From Botryotinia globosa (taxonomy: Eukaryota > Ascomycota > Leotiomycetes > Helotiales > Sclerotiniaceae): a DNA stretch of 64,000 nt. The stretch's first letter is position 1; each line of letters starts with the position of its first letter. Positions 32,185 to 44,646 of the stretch are shown piece after piece. Both the position numbers and the translations under genes were made by a program. The notes under the pieces are model-generated. The model ran no database searches. It was not told where the DNA came from and saw only the letters and a list, made by a program, of their open reading frames with translations. The stretch lies in assembly GCA_014898425.1 (NCBI GenBank), contig RCSZ01000020.1:186001-250000 (forward strand), in the 5' to 3' direction.

Positions 32185-34981
32185 TCACGTACGACTAACA
32201 TCCGGTGACGGCTTCTCCTTGATATCCTTAATCAACGATCTCGAATTCGCATTATTCTCAAAACTCAACTCAATCAAATCTCGCACCTCATCTTTCGAAA
32301 AGTACAAACTAAGATGACTTTCAAACCAAAGATACCTGATATCCTTCAAATTACTCTGTAGAACTTCACTCAGGAATTGCATTTTTAGCCAATCCCCTGC
32401 ATAAGTTCCAATTTCATTTTCTTTGAATAGAGATTCTAGAGCATCAACTTGTTGAATCAGCGCTGCTATTCTTTCAGCGTCATCCACTCCCAAATCTGTG
32501 AGTTCAAAAATATCGCTGATAATTTTAGTAGCTACCGTGTTGACCAATGTACCAACGGCCGATGCCCAAGTTGAAGAAGGAAGTATTTCTTTCCAAGAGG
32601 CAGATTGTTGATTGATATGACCGATAACAGCACGAATTGCGTTCTCGCTGTCATTATATACAAAATTTTGAGAACCTAAGTAATGTTAATAATTGCACAA
32701 ACTAATATCTGTTGATACATACCACCAAGTAAATCGTGTAAGATTGTCCTCTGTGTATCCATTTCGTTTTTGTAAGCTCTCTTTCCAAAGCTTTCAAGAG
32801 GTCCAATCTCTGAATCAATATTGACAAGATTCAAAGCACGGGGGGGTATGTCTTTTCGTAGATGCCATTCTTTCGAGAAACTTTTCAATTTATCAACCAA
32901 CCATGTAGCATCGTTGTAAGCAAACCTAGATAGCATCAGTATATAATATGGAGAGTGCAATGCCAAACTCAGGACTTACATATTTCCTTTTGGATCATCG
33001 ACATAGTAACATGGAGATACCGCACGATACATTGCTAAAATCAAGGTAGGAATCTTGGACAAAGCACCAGCTGCAGGTGATACGGGAAGAAATTCGCGTC
33101 TGTGCAATGTTGATGAGTGATTAGCGAGAATTTGACTTGGCTGAAATGTACGTACTCTGGCTGCATCAATTTGGCGCCATCGTCATAGATAGTGACAACG
33201 TGCTTAAATATTTTCGAAGGAATAGAAGATGTCCAATACTTCTCTGAGAGTGTGAGGTTTCGCTTCTCTGCTGGATCATTTAATGTGGTAGGACTAGTAG
33301 GAAGATGAGGAGTCTTTAGGGTCCTCTGAGTGTCAGGGAGTTCATCGGTAGGCGTCTCGACAGCAACTTCATTATCATCACCCCAGCCCCATGCATCATC
33401 TTCATCTACTTGAAGCATATTTGGATCAGGAGCAATGGACAGTGAGCTTGCCCTTCGTTCCTCGTCAAAAGAAGCTCGGCTTCTTGTGGTAGGTTGAGTT
33501 TCTTCCTCTTCGTCCTCTTCACCCCAGCCCCACTCATCTCTCACAGTCTCACCATTTGAAGTGACATGCATACCGTCATCCCTGGTCACCATGCGCATTT
33601 CCACTCGTTTAGCTTCAAGAGGCTGGCCAACGCCTAGCATTTGAAGTCATTAGTATCAATACATAAAGGACAGGTGTTTTAAACGAGGAGATGAAGAGGT
33701 GAGGTGAACATACCAAGGGCTAAAGCATTACGAACTCGGTCCAGAGATGTTTCTCGCTTCTTAGTCAACCAAATTCTAGCGGCACTGGAAACCCATTCAT
33801 CGAATCTCTCTGCTCCTGGCCATCCTAGTGCTCTCAAATTATCGGCAAATTCACTTGTACGACCTAACGCCTTTTGGTAATCGTCCATGTCGTCTAGGGA
33901 TGTTGGTACGGATGACTCTAGCCATGTTCCGATGATTATTTTAATTAGATCAGGCATCATAGCCCTAGATAAGGCTTCGACCATTGTCTTGGGCAAGTTC
34001 TCGTCCAAAAAGCGAATGATGTCTAAGATGTCCTTGAACAAAGATTTTATGCTAGTATCTGAATGATCTTCAGTAATACGCAAAGTGTTATTCTCAATAC
34101 ATATTTGGAAAACAGTAGGTGATGATTCCAGGCCAGTACGAGGTCGTATAATTGTTTCAGACAATTGCTCCCATAGATCCTTGCCAAACTTGTCAAGCTC
34201 TTGAAACCTCTCCAACCCAATTGCAACATCATCTAAAGATGTTAAAATACCGTCGAATTTCTTGTGGATCGTAATAGAAGCTTCTTTGGGTTGAATATTT
34301 ATCAATGATTTCCGGATCTCACTGAGCTGATCATTCAAAGAATTCTTCAACTCATAATATCGTGTATCCAGGAGCCGGACCGCTCTTACAGTAGTTTCCG
34401 CTGGAATTCCCGCAATTTGATGACCTGCAACATCGAGATATTTTAAAGCTTCATGAATTTCTTGTCTGTCCGACTGTTCCACAGCTTTGTCCAGCGAATC
34501 ATTCGCACGCTTTATGGATTGTGCACATTCCAGTAACTGTGCATTAAACTCAATCTCCTTCACTAAAAGTTCAACATGGTTTTCATGATTGTGTACATCG
34601 GTAACTCGAGATTCGTCCGCTTCCGCTTGTTGAACGACTTCATTCGCCAATTTCCTTGACTTGTCGATATCGTCCTGGAGGGCTTGGGCATGTTGTATCC
34701 ATCTATCGATATCGGCAGCGGAATCTCTACTGATTTGACGAACTTCAGTCTGCATGATACATAGTCAGTAAACAGAATAGTGGGTTGGTAGTGAGAACGA
34801 AGCAGGGAATTTTTGGACACACCTCGAGAGATAATTTAGCCTCACCCAAAGCTTCTATAGCTAGTGGAAAAGCTTCATTCCCGACCGCAGATGCAGAGAC
34901 TTCCTCATCAGGAAATTCTCCATTTGATGCAAAACCAATGAGAGTTTTACTAAGTTGATCAACAGCTACTGTCGATGCCAT
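32185..34981 (-). CDS. ZW10/Dsl1-family tethering and kinetochore protein
   Basis: Six exons on the minus strand: 34981-34823, 34749-33714, 33633-33156, 33099-32980, 32925-32723, 32675-32185. All joins keep frame and total 828 residues; introns are 47-80 bp. The N-terminal ~350 residues are helical and coiled-coil-like. A middle acidic linker (~residues 415-475) carries two Trp motifs, 'EWGWGEEDEEE' and 'DAWGWGDDNE'. The C-terminal half contains the conserved ZW10 blocks: 'ILAMYRAVSPCYY', 'FAYNDATWLVDKL', 'QRTILHDLLGG' and a final 'KDEVRDLIELSFENN...SLIKDIK'. ZW10 homologues act in the Dsl1/NRZ complex that tethers Golgi-to-ER vesicles; in animals the protein also serves the kinetochore RZZ complex. 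The gene is divergent from the M16 peptidase gene. Confidence 0.85.
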
Positions 34982-36128
34982 GTTGTCAAAGTCCCTGGAG
35001 ATTAAATTTCAATTGCTGGAAATCTCAACGTGTCGGATACTTCAACCAGCACAGAGCCCTTGTTCCTAGTAATTTTCTAAGGCGACGAAGTGAAACTTAT
35101 GTAGGTACCTAGAAGTTATCTGAACATCACTATCCTTTTTCTTAGAACATGGTCAATGAGAGTATGACAGGGTGGAACCAGAAGCTATAGCATAATCATC
35201 TGATGACTAAGAGCAATGCTATCAAGCGCGCGGTTAAACTGATGCGGTAAGGGTGGGTCATCACCCAATGATAATTCTCTAGGGCGTCTATTCATTCCTT
35301 CGTTGTAAGGCTATCCATTAACTTTATATTTTTATATTGTTCATCGTTCAACCTATTCATCTACCTACTTTCTCACCAATATCTCGACCTTTCTCTATTT
35401 TGCGAAGAAACTCATAAGTTTCAACGACATACCTAAATAAGAGGCGACACATTCATTATTTGCCTCTCTATCTAGTTGGAGGCTACTTCTCGTCTTCCCT
35501 GGCGACCTCAATTCGCCAGTTTTCCCGTTGGACCAGGCTAGGATCCCAAATTATTCAACAAAGGTACGACAATCCTTGCCAAGAGTACCAGATTTCTTTC
35601 TCTAATCACCTTGTTCTTCCTATTCTTTTAATATTTTTCAAAGAGAGCTTTGTCCTCTTCAGAATAGTATCTTTGTTGTTTTTTCTGTCTCACTCATTCT
35701 CATGGCGGGGTACAATTCCCCCCGCCAATTTCGGTATATGGCAATTGCTATTGTTCCTTTACTTGCTGTTGTTCTTTACCAAGCGGTGGATTCATCCTGG
35801 TATGCTTTGCTGCGCTATTCCATTTGATTCTATACATCCTCTTGTTCACTGCAGTCCGCTTTGAAACTCTAGTGGTTTCCAAAGACTTTGTCATTTGTAT
35901 GATGCAGACTATAGCTTGATTCTACAATCATTGAACCACTCCAAGGCGAAAAGTTGTTGTTTTCTTTTCGTCCTTTTCTAAATACATCCCACGCTTTTTT
36001 CTTTCAACTTGACATGTGACTTCCTGTGGATGTTGAAATTTGTGTGATCAACCCCAATCTAACAATATTTCAGGTACTCTTCTCGTAAAGAGCTCCTCAA
36101 CTTTTGGAAACCCAACTCCTTCATAAAG
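34982..36128. promoter_or_regulatory. Shared upstream region of divergent ZW10-like and M16 peptidase genes
   Basis: 1.15 kb between two start codons that point away from each other. A 134-codon plus-strand frame (35460-35864) is hydrophobic and lacks homology-like motifs. The plus-strand half is pyrimidine-rich and could be the long leader, possibly with an intron, of the peptidase gene. Confidence 0.45.
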
Positions 36129-39100
36129 ATGCCAAGTCAAACGAGGAAAACTTATTTCCGTACGGTGCAGAATTTCAAAACTGATTACGCCCCTACCGAC
36201 ATTACCCAATATGTCTCGGAACGTACTGGCATGAATGTTGTTGTGGTTGATCAGAAGGGACCTCAAGTTAATGGATATTTTGCATTGGCTACGGAAATTT
36301 TCGATGATTCTGGATCACCACATACCTTGGAGCATCTTTGCTTTATGGGATCAAAAAGCTACCAGTATAAAGGCTTACTCGATAAACTTGCCACCAGAGC
36401 CTACTCTAATACTAATGCATGGACTGCTACGGATCATACTGCCTATACATTAGAGACAGCAGGATGGGAAGGGTTTTCTCAAATCCTTCCTGTTTATCTT
36501 GAGCATTTGATCTTACCAACACTTACCGAAGAAGGCTGTTACACTGAAGTCCATCATGTTGATGGTGAAGGTAACGACGCAGGTGTTGTATATTCAGAAA
36601 TGCAAGGAGTTCAAAACACTGGTTCTGATATCATGGACCTCCGTGCTAGGCAACTTCTGTATCCAGAAAACATCGGATTTCGTTATGAGACCGGTGGTTT
36701 AATGGAAAACTTGCGTATCTTAACCCCAGAGAGAATTCGTGCATTCCACAAGGAGATGTACCAACCTAAAAACCTTTGTCTCGTTTTGATTGGCGAAATC
36801 GATCAGAAGGAATTGCTTGAAATATTAGACACTTTTGAGGAAGGTATCCTGGATGATATTCCATCTCCAACAGCTCCATTCAAGAGGTAAGTTTGTCCAG
36901 TTTTAACTATCAACAAACAGTATTCTAATGTATATAGGCCATGGGTGGATTCTGCTCAACCACCACCGCTTACTAAAACCATAGTAGAGACTGTATACTT
37001 CCCAGAAGAAGATGAGTCAATGGGTGAAATTTGGGTTGGTATGTTTGGCCCTGATTGTAAAGATGCTGTGGAAACAGGTGCTCTTAATGTTCTTCTTGCA
37101 TATCTTGCTGGATCTTCTGTTTCGATTCTTGAAAATATTATGGTTGAGAAAGAAGAGCTTGCAAGTTCAATTTCATATTGGTGGGATGCGAGACCAAATT
37201 CAGTGATTTGGTTTCAACCAACCGGAGTAGAAACTGAAAAGCTTGCATTCGTTGAGAAGCGTCTATTTGAACTTCTCAGAGAGGCCCTAGACAAACCCCT
37301 AGATATGGCATACATGAAAAACTGCCTGGAAAGAGAACGCAGACAATGCAACTTCGAAGCCGAAAGCTCTCAGCGTTTCTATGCTGAAGCCATCATCAAT
37401 GACTTCCTTTTCGGTAACAGAGATGGCTCTACTTTGAAGGACTTGAAATCACACGCAGAATTCGATACACTTGATAAGTGGAGTGAGCAACAATGGAAAG
37501 ATTTTTTGAAGAAATGGATCGTCGATGCACCTCACGTCTCTTTACTTGGAACTCCCTCAGAAGAGATGTCGAAGAGAATCAAGAAAGAAGAGGAGACTAG
37601 AGTTGCAGAGCGAAAGGAGAAGCTAGGGCCAGAAGGGCTCAAGAAATTGGCTGATAAACTCAAGGCAGCAATTGCTAAGAATGATGCCGAAATACCTGCT
37701 TCACTTCTACAGAAGTTTTCCGTTCCTGGAACGGATTCAATCCACTTCCACAAATCAACCACCGCTAGATCTGGTTTGGCCAAGAAATTGGGCGCGCCTA
37801 CCAATGAAATTCAAAAGGTTATTGATTCGCAAGCATCTGAATCTCCATTGTTCTTACAATTTGAGCATGTCCCAACAAACTTCGTTCACTTATCAATGCA
37901 TTTTGGCACTTCAGATATTCCTCTGGAGCATAGACCACTGCTCAGTCTATTCATAGACAATTTCTTCGATACACCTATTCTTCGGGACGGAAAGAGAGTA
38001 GAATTTGAGCAAGTCGTCACAGAATTAGAGCATGACACTATCAGATACGAAATGAGAGGGGGCTCTAGTCTTGGTGACGCAGAAGGTCTTATGATCCAAT
38101 TCCGAGTTGAGCGAGAGAAGTACGAAACAGCCATCGAATGGATCCGCACCATGATGTTCGATGGTATTTTTGATGCCACACGTCTTAGCACTGCAGTTAC
38201 CAAGATCCTCGCCGACATTCCCGACAACAAGCGCGATGGTAATGGTATGCTTTATACCGCTGATGGTATGCTTCACATGTCCAACGAATCGAGCATGAAA
38301 GCAAGGACTACTCTTGTCAAGTCAGTTTATATGAAGCGTCTCAAGAAGCTTCTCAAGAAAGAACCAGAGACTGTCATCGGCTGGCTCGAATCTCTTCGCA
38401 AATCTATTTTCAAATTCAACAACATCCGAGCCCTCATCGTTGCAGATATTAATAAACTTCCATCCCCAGTACAAGCTTGGAATCCACTCATTTCTTCCCT
38501 CGATAAACCTACTCCCGAAACAGATCTCCTTCCCATCCGCAAGCAACACACACTTCTTTCCCATGATGGAAAAAATCTTGGCCAAGCAGGAGCTATCATC
38601 ATCCCAATGCCTACATGCGACTCCTCCTTCCTACTAACAAATTCCCGTGGTCCAAGTTCCTACACTGATCCTCAACTCCCTGCTCTCCGCGTCGCTCTAT
38701 CTTTCCTACGCGCTGTCGAAGGACCCTTGTGGACAGCCATCCGCGGAACAGGTTTGGGATATGGATCTTCATTCCATAATGATCTTGATACCGGATTTGT
38801 CCAATTCAGCGTCTATCGTTCTCCAGATGCTTTCCGCGCTTTTGCCGCCGGTAAGAAAATCCTCGAGGAATACATTTCGGGAGAGAAGAAAATGGAAGAT
38901 TCAGCATTAGAAGCGGCTATTAGTGATATAGTGGTTGAAGTTGTCAATACACAAATCACAATGGATCAAGCTGGGCAAGATAAATTTGTCAAAGGGGTTA
39001 TGAAGGGATTACCTGAGAACCATAATGAGGAATTGCTGAGAAAGGTCAGGGATGTGGGAAGACAGGAGATTAGAGAAGTCATGGAGGAAGTTTTGTTGAA

Positions 39101-39508
39101 GGCTTTTGAGCCGGGGATGAGTAATGTTATGGTTACTTGTGCACCAATCATGGAAGAGGTATGTTTTTCTCCCTCTCTCTTCTCGACTTACTCTCATCAT
39201 TCCACATTAAGCCCCCTACCCCACTCACTTGTTCCTCCTTCTTCAACAATACTAAAACTATACACACCAAAACACTAACAAATATCCCCATCAAAAAGGC
39301 AATAGTAAAGAATTTCCAATCCCTAAACTTCAAAACACAAGTCCGCACCCTCGCAAGCTTCGAAGATGATTATGGTTTAGCAGCTCCAGAAGACGACGAA
39401 GATGGAGATGACGATGAGGACGAAGATGAGGATATGGAAGATGAGGAATCTGGCAGTGAAGAGGATGGCGAAGAGGATGAGGAAAGTGATGTGGAGATGA
39501 AAAATTAG
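36129..39508 (+). CDS. M16C-type zinc metallopeptidase (SDD3/Mug138-like), with acidic tail
   Basis: Three exons, 36129-36886, 36938-39158 and 39299-39508, give 1062 residues. The inverted zinc motif HxxEH is present as 'HTLEHLCFMGS' at about residues 64-74, with the downstream glutamate region 'GVVYSEMQGVQNT' supplying the third ligand and 'YPENIGFRYETGG' after it. The length and four-domain M16 layout, including a later C-terminal half with 'GTGLGYGSSF', match the large cytosolic M16 family that includes yeast YOL098C/SDD3 and fission-yeast Mug138. These are distinct from mitochondrial processing peptidase. The last exon adds a ~45-residue Asp/Glu tail (DDEDGDDDEDEDEDMEDEE) before 'MKN'. 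The substrate is unknown. It converges with SET1. Confidence 0.88.
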
Positions 39509-40715
39509 CGTCCTGCATCATATGCTAGCCTGGCTTGATTAGATATGTAGCTGTAGTTGAGATATCTTAGAAAGTAAAATCGAACAGGCAGCAGACGTTA
39601 TTGTCGAGCTTGAGCTTGAGTTCTTTAGATTACATCAAAGAGTCTTGATTTTGCATTAGTATCGATGTTTATTTAATATTGCTGCCAGTATTGATTGATT
39701 CGTATTATTCATGAAATCTTTCGAATACACGTCGCACACAACCATCATATAGATGATAATCCGGATTCTGGATCCCACTTCTCCTCATCCCAATCACTCA
39801 ATAAAGAATAAAAATCGCGGTACACATTACATAGATACAAAGACCGAACTCCACTTCCTCAAGAATGGTCGATGAACCCCGATTCAAAATGAACATGAAT
39901 CGCAATATCAAATATCACATCACATCACATCAAAAACCTCGATTCCAAATCTCGAATGTCAATCTCAATCTCCATTTCAATTTCAATCGAAAAAATCTCT
40001 CAATGTAAAAATCCTATCTATTTTGACACCTCACACCTCCTCTCTACTTTGTCCCTTTATTCATCATTCGTCCATTCACCCGCTCACTCACTTGCAGCCC
40101 GCTGACATACTCACAGACAACCACCTAAATCGGACGAACCCCCTCTCATTCTCAATCCTATTCCCATTCTCTCTCGCCCTCAATGACCGATGAATGCGCC
40201 TTCGCCCCTTCTAAGTTAAGGGGGCAAAAAATCTAATTTTACAATAAATACAAGAGATACCAATCCCCATTCTGGCATCTTTCCACTCCAGTTCGCAAGT
40301 CTTTTCTTCGACTTTCCGTCTCCGACCTCTGACTTATGCCCATCTTCTCATCCTTTCATTGCTATCATATCGTATCAGGTTTCCGCCATCAATTACAAAC
40401 GAAGAGGAAAATGCCATTCATTATCTTTCTTCATGCGGAAAAAACTTCGCAAATCAAAAGAGTCAAAGTGTAAGAAAAGAAAACCTGACCAGCATTAACG
40501 CCAAATGACTCGATATGTTGAAAAGAGTACATGTTGTTTTTTGATAACCCCCAACCTTTCCCATCCCCATGGTTGTATGCCGAAAGCACAGATGAATGAC
40601 TCCCGTAATGATCAAATTGAGCCAATTTATTGTATAATCACAAACCCCGGCTTTCAAGGATGCCGAATGTTGAAAAAAGTGTATGATGTTAAGGAATGAA
40701 AAGAAAGTAATTGAA
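39509..40715. other. Intergenic region between convergent M16 peptidase and SET1 genes
   Basis: 1.2 kb containing the 3' regions of both genes. There is a short CATCA run at 39912-39935 and C/T-rich stretches, but no supported gene. Confidence 0.45.
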
Positions 40716-43700
40716 TTAGTTAAGAAATCCTTTACACGCCGGTGTACCACAGAGACATGGAATACGATCTGTACTACCAATCTCACGCTCGAATTTGTAA
40801 TCGTAGGTGAGTTCCTCATCTAGAACGGGATGTTAGTATAATCATTTGAGAAAACTGGGTATAATGTAGACTTACTCTGTGCGATATCACGCAGCGCATA
40901 TATGACAATTCTCTTACTCTTCTCCACCGTGATGATCTTTGCGGTACAGTTGGGCATACAACTATGATTGATGAATCTTGCGATACCACCTTTCTTTGTT
41001 GCATCGATGACTGTGTTTTCATCGATTCTGAACAGATAACTACTTCCAATACCACTCTTGAGATATCTGTTTTCTCGAAGATCTGCAACTTGTTGTCGAA
41101 CCTTCTCACCCACATACTCAATAATCATATCATTCATCGCTATATTCTCCATGGCATATAGACCCCAGTTGTGAATAGCAGAACGAGCGAACTTGACAGG
41201 CTTCTTACGTTTCTTAAGTTGATTGAAACGCAATACATCAGTGTCACCGCCAAGAGTCTTCTTCTGATCATTGAGGTCGGCAACATAACGACGATTATTG
41301 ACACGAGTGGCACGACCAGATGTACGGGCAAGCAACTTCTCTGCCGCAATCTTGGCTGCCTCTGCTGCCTCTGCGACAACATCTTTACCGGCTCGTTTCG
41401 CTTGTGCTTCACGTTCTTCACGTGCCCTTTGAACTTTGATACGATGAGGAAGATAGAGAGACTTTTCAGAATTCAAAATCTTCTTCGTACCTTCAGTACG
41501 AGCACAGCCAGTTGAGGTCTCCACATAGTATCCAGGGATAGTTGTCTCATCTTTGACGATGCCTTTATATCCATTACGATTGAGTGACTTGATTTGACCT
41601 TGTCTCCATGCCCAGGTAGCAGGATCGCTAAGTTTGAAATCCGTCTTGAATATTTTGAGTGCGGGTCCAGCGTCTTCGTCATCCTTGAGAATATTTTGCA
41701 GCCCGTCAATATCGAGAATATTATCGAAGTCATCATCGACGGTGGGATAGGGTGCATCGCTAGAGATGCCCCATTTGACAGACGTTACCACAGGTGCTGT
41801 ATCGACAATATTTTCCTCGAATTCAGACTCTTCATCAACTTCTTCCGGAATAATCTCATCTTCAGTAGTACCCAGTTGTTGTCTTTTAAGGGCCTCCCTT
41901 TCTTCAAAAATCTGTTTCTTGGACTTCTTCCTCTTTGCCGATTTTGCAGCCTTCTTTCTGGCCGCCATAGCAGCCAAAGCAGCTTCTGTCTCAGATTCTG
42001 TCTTTTGGAATCCATCAAGCTCAGAAATGCCTGTCTCAGTGGGAGTCTCTGAAAGGGGCTCAATCTTTGCCACAGGCACACCAAAGAGTTCCTCGTCGGT
42101 TTTCTTCTGTCGCTTTTTCGCAGCTTCCATATGCAGATCAAGTTTTCTCTTCTTTGTTGATACGGCAGGTTCAGAGAAATTGACTTCACTTGCAGACTCC
42201 CCATCTCGAGTGTCCAATGACTGGGATCTCTCCTTCACATTTCGGCTCATGGAATCCGTATCATCATCAGAAGCTTCGTCGTCGGTACCCACACGACTTC
42301 TCGGGCGTGACTCAACCTCTTCAGTGCCTCTTGTCCTGGAACGAGTTTCATTATCATCATCAGAATCTTCATCCTCCCTACCAATGAGGAAATGCATGGG
42401 TCGAACGTAAGCCTTCCTGGTAGGCCTTGCGAAGGGATCAGTAAATCCAACATTGCGATTCTTTTCCGCCTTGGCCCTTTTACGAATCCTAGGTAGAGCA
42501 GTAACATTAACCTTCCCTGCTGCTAGAGAATTGCGATCCTCAATTCGTGAGTTAGGTGTAGCAATAGCGTTATTATTATCCTGATCTTCCTCGTCATCGA
42601 TGAAGGACGTCTTGGCGTTAGGGTCATGTATATTTAACTTGCGTCGTTTTGCCACATGATTCGTTGGATCCATGAAATTTCGGAGGCAAGGATTTGCAAT
42701 CCGCTCCTTCACCTTGTCCATCAAATGTGTCATTAACTCTCGCTTGATGACTTCAATAGCTTCACGGGCAGGGTCGAAGTTTTTTGCCCGTTCTCGCTTC
42801 TCTTCCTCAAGATCAGCTTCTTCCTCCTTCCTAATCTCCTCAATCTCCTTCCTCCTTTTCTGCTCAGTCAAGCGCGGGTCAGGGCTACGAGTGCGACGAT
42901 GATGGCCTCTTTCGGATGCGCGATCGCGATGTTCATGTCTTCGACCTCCAGTGCCCCACAAGTATAACTTCATAATCATCTCATAGGAGAACAGCGCAGT
43001 GCCATTGCAAGAGTTGTAACACCTGTCTGCCTCAAATCTTCCCTCGTCACTGAGCGCGAAAACTACATAATAACCTGTTCTATCAACTCTAACGTCCTCC
43101 AGGAAATGATTCTTAAGCCGCTTTTTCAGATGGAGGATTGTTGCTGGAATAACAGGAACGTAATCTTTCGAAATAAAAATATAGGGCTCATCCTCGAGTT
43201 GTTGCGCAATTGGTTCATCCTCGATCAATGTCTGCTGGCGCGGTTTCGTAGGAATCGCAGCTTGTACTATGCTGCCTGGTCTAAACTGCGGTCTACCAGA
43301 AAGGGCAGCAGGTCCTTTGGGGGCACTTGGCGGGGGTCCAGAGGATTTGATAACTTCAGGTTTAGGGGGAGGTGGTGGCTCCTTGGGCGGTAAAGGTAAA
43401 GGTTCGGGTTTCGACTTTTCCAAAGCATTCTCAAGCATGCGAGTACTGCGCTTGCCCTGCGGATCAAATTGGACCTTGATTCTCGGTCCCAGCCCTACCA
43501 CACTGCTACCTCTCATGACGGCTTTCTTGGCAGCCTCTGCCGCTGTCAAAATTGTACCATCCTTCCTTTTAGTATCTCGATATCGGAATGTGCCAAAGCC
43601 CAAACAACTTCCTGTCTCTGGATGTAATTTATTACTGCTCTCTGCGATTTGTCCATAATGAGTGAAAACATTAGTGACCTTCATAAAATTTATTAATGGA

Positions 43701-44646
43701 TCGTATCCAGTGACAACAATTTCGGTTGGTGGGCCAGGTCCATAATGAGTTTTGGGGTTGTATTTGTACTTTGGTAGCAGAAACGGTGAATGGTTGAGTC
43801 GCGATAATGCATTGTGGTAATCGGTATTGATATACGACAATCTGCTTCCCTTCGCTAACCGCGGATCCGCTGGGGGAGCGTCATCTTTCTGAAAAGCTAT
43901 TAGCCAGACGTTCTCACACGCAAAAGATGACACCCCCCCGCAGCAGATTGTATACGTACCAAACCAAACTCCTTATAATGTGGGCGGCGATTGTGTTTCT
44001 CTTTCGTCGAATGGATATGAGGATCGTGGAAGGGATCATATGTGCATTTTTTCCCCTTTACACCTCGTGCAGGGTCTCGAGCGAGGACTCGTGGCTCGGT
44101 GGAAGTATTCACTGCCGTGGCAGAATTGGGTATGGCAACGACATGCCGAGATTTTGTATTATCAAGAGCGGCGCGAGTTGTAGCGGTGACAGGCATATCA
44201 GCCTTGGCATTGCCAGGACTTGCAACACCATTGGGTGATGAGTCGGCATTTGTCAATGGTGTTAAATCGTTGATATTTCGAGAGCCAGCAGATGCTTGCA
44301 TGCTGTTGGAAAGCTGATTGTTGACACTGAAAAGGGATGATCCAGAACTTGAATGTGAGCTCGCTGAGCCTACACCATTCAGAATATCGCCTTGTACAGA
44401 TTCGTTGTCTTCTGTCGTCAGGGTAGGAGGATCCGCAATTGGAATTGATATATCTTCTGAAAGACGTGTAATAGAAGCATTGTCAGTTAAGGCTTTCGCA
44501 TTCATTTGGGTATCAGTGACAGAAAGGGTAGTAGGCGAATCTGCCTGCTGTGCCTTTGACTTTTCCCTCTCCTTTGCTTTGTCTTTCGCAGCTCGAGGAG
44601 CCGATGGAAAGAATTGTGCGAAACTCGCCCCAGATGCGCGAGACAT
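40716..44646 (-). CDS. SET1: Histone H3 lysine-4 methyltransferase SET1 (COMPASS catalytic subunit)
   Basis: Three exons: 44646-43960, 43888-40876 and 40819-40716, 1267 residues. The middle exon is preceded by a 71-bp intron, and the last exon encodes only the end of the SET domain and the post-SET motif. The N-terminus is Ser/Ala-rich. A first RRM lies after '[21 protein letters not shown]' (read: [18 protein letters not shown]) and a second, SET1-specific RRM-like block with '[13 protein letters not shown]'. The acidic/basic linker is low-complexity. The N-SET block includes '[18 protein letters not shown]'. The SET domain ends the chain: '[16 protein letters not shown]', 'DMIIEYVGE', '[12 protein letters not shown]', '[11 protein letters not shown]', then post-SET '[10 protein letters not shown]' with its C-x-C-x4-C zinc ligands. 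It writes H3K4 methylation at active genes in the nucleus. Confidence 0.96.

Noticed and set aside
41594..42410. Plus-strand frames of 150-214 codons opposite SET1
   Set aside because: They mirror the SET1 coding strand and have biased Ser/Phe composition; shadows of the real gene.
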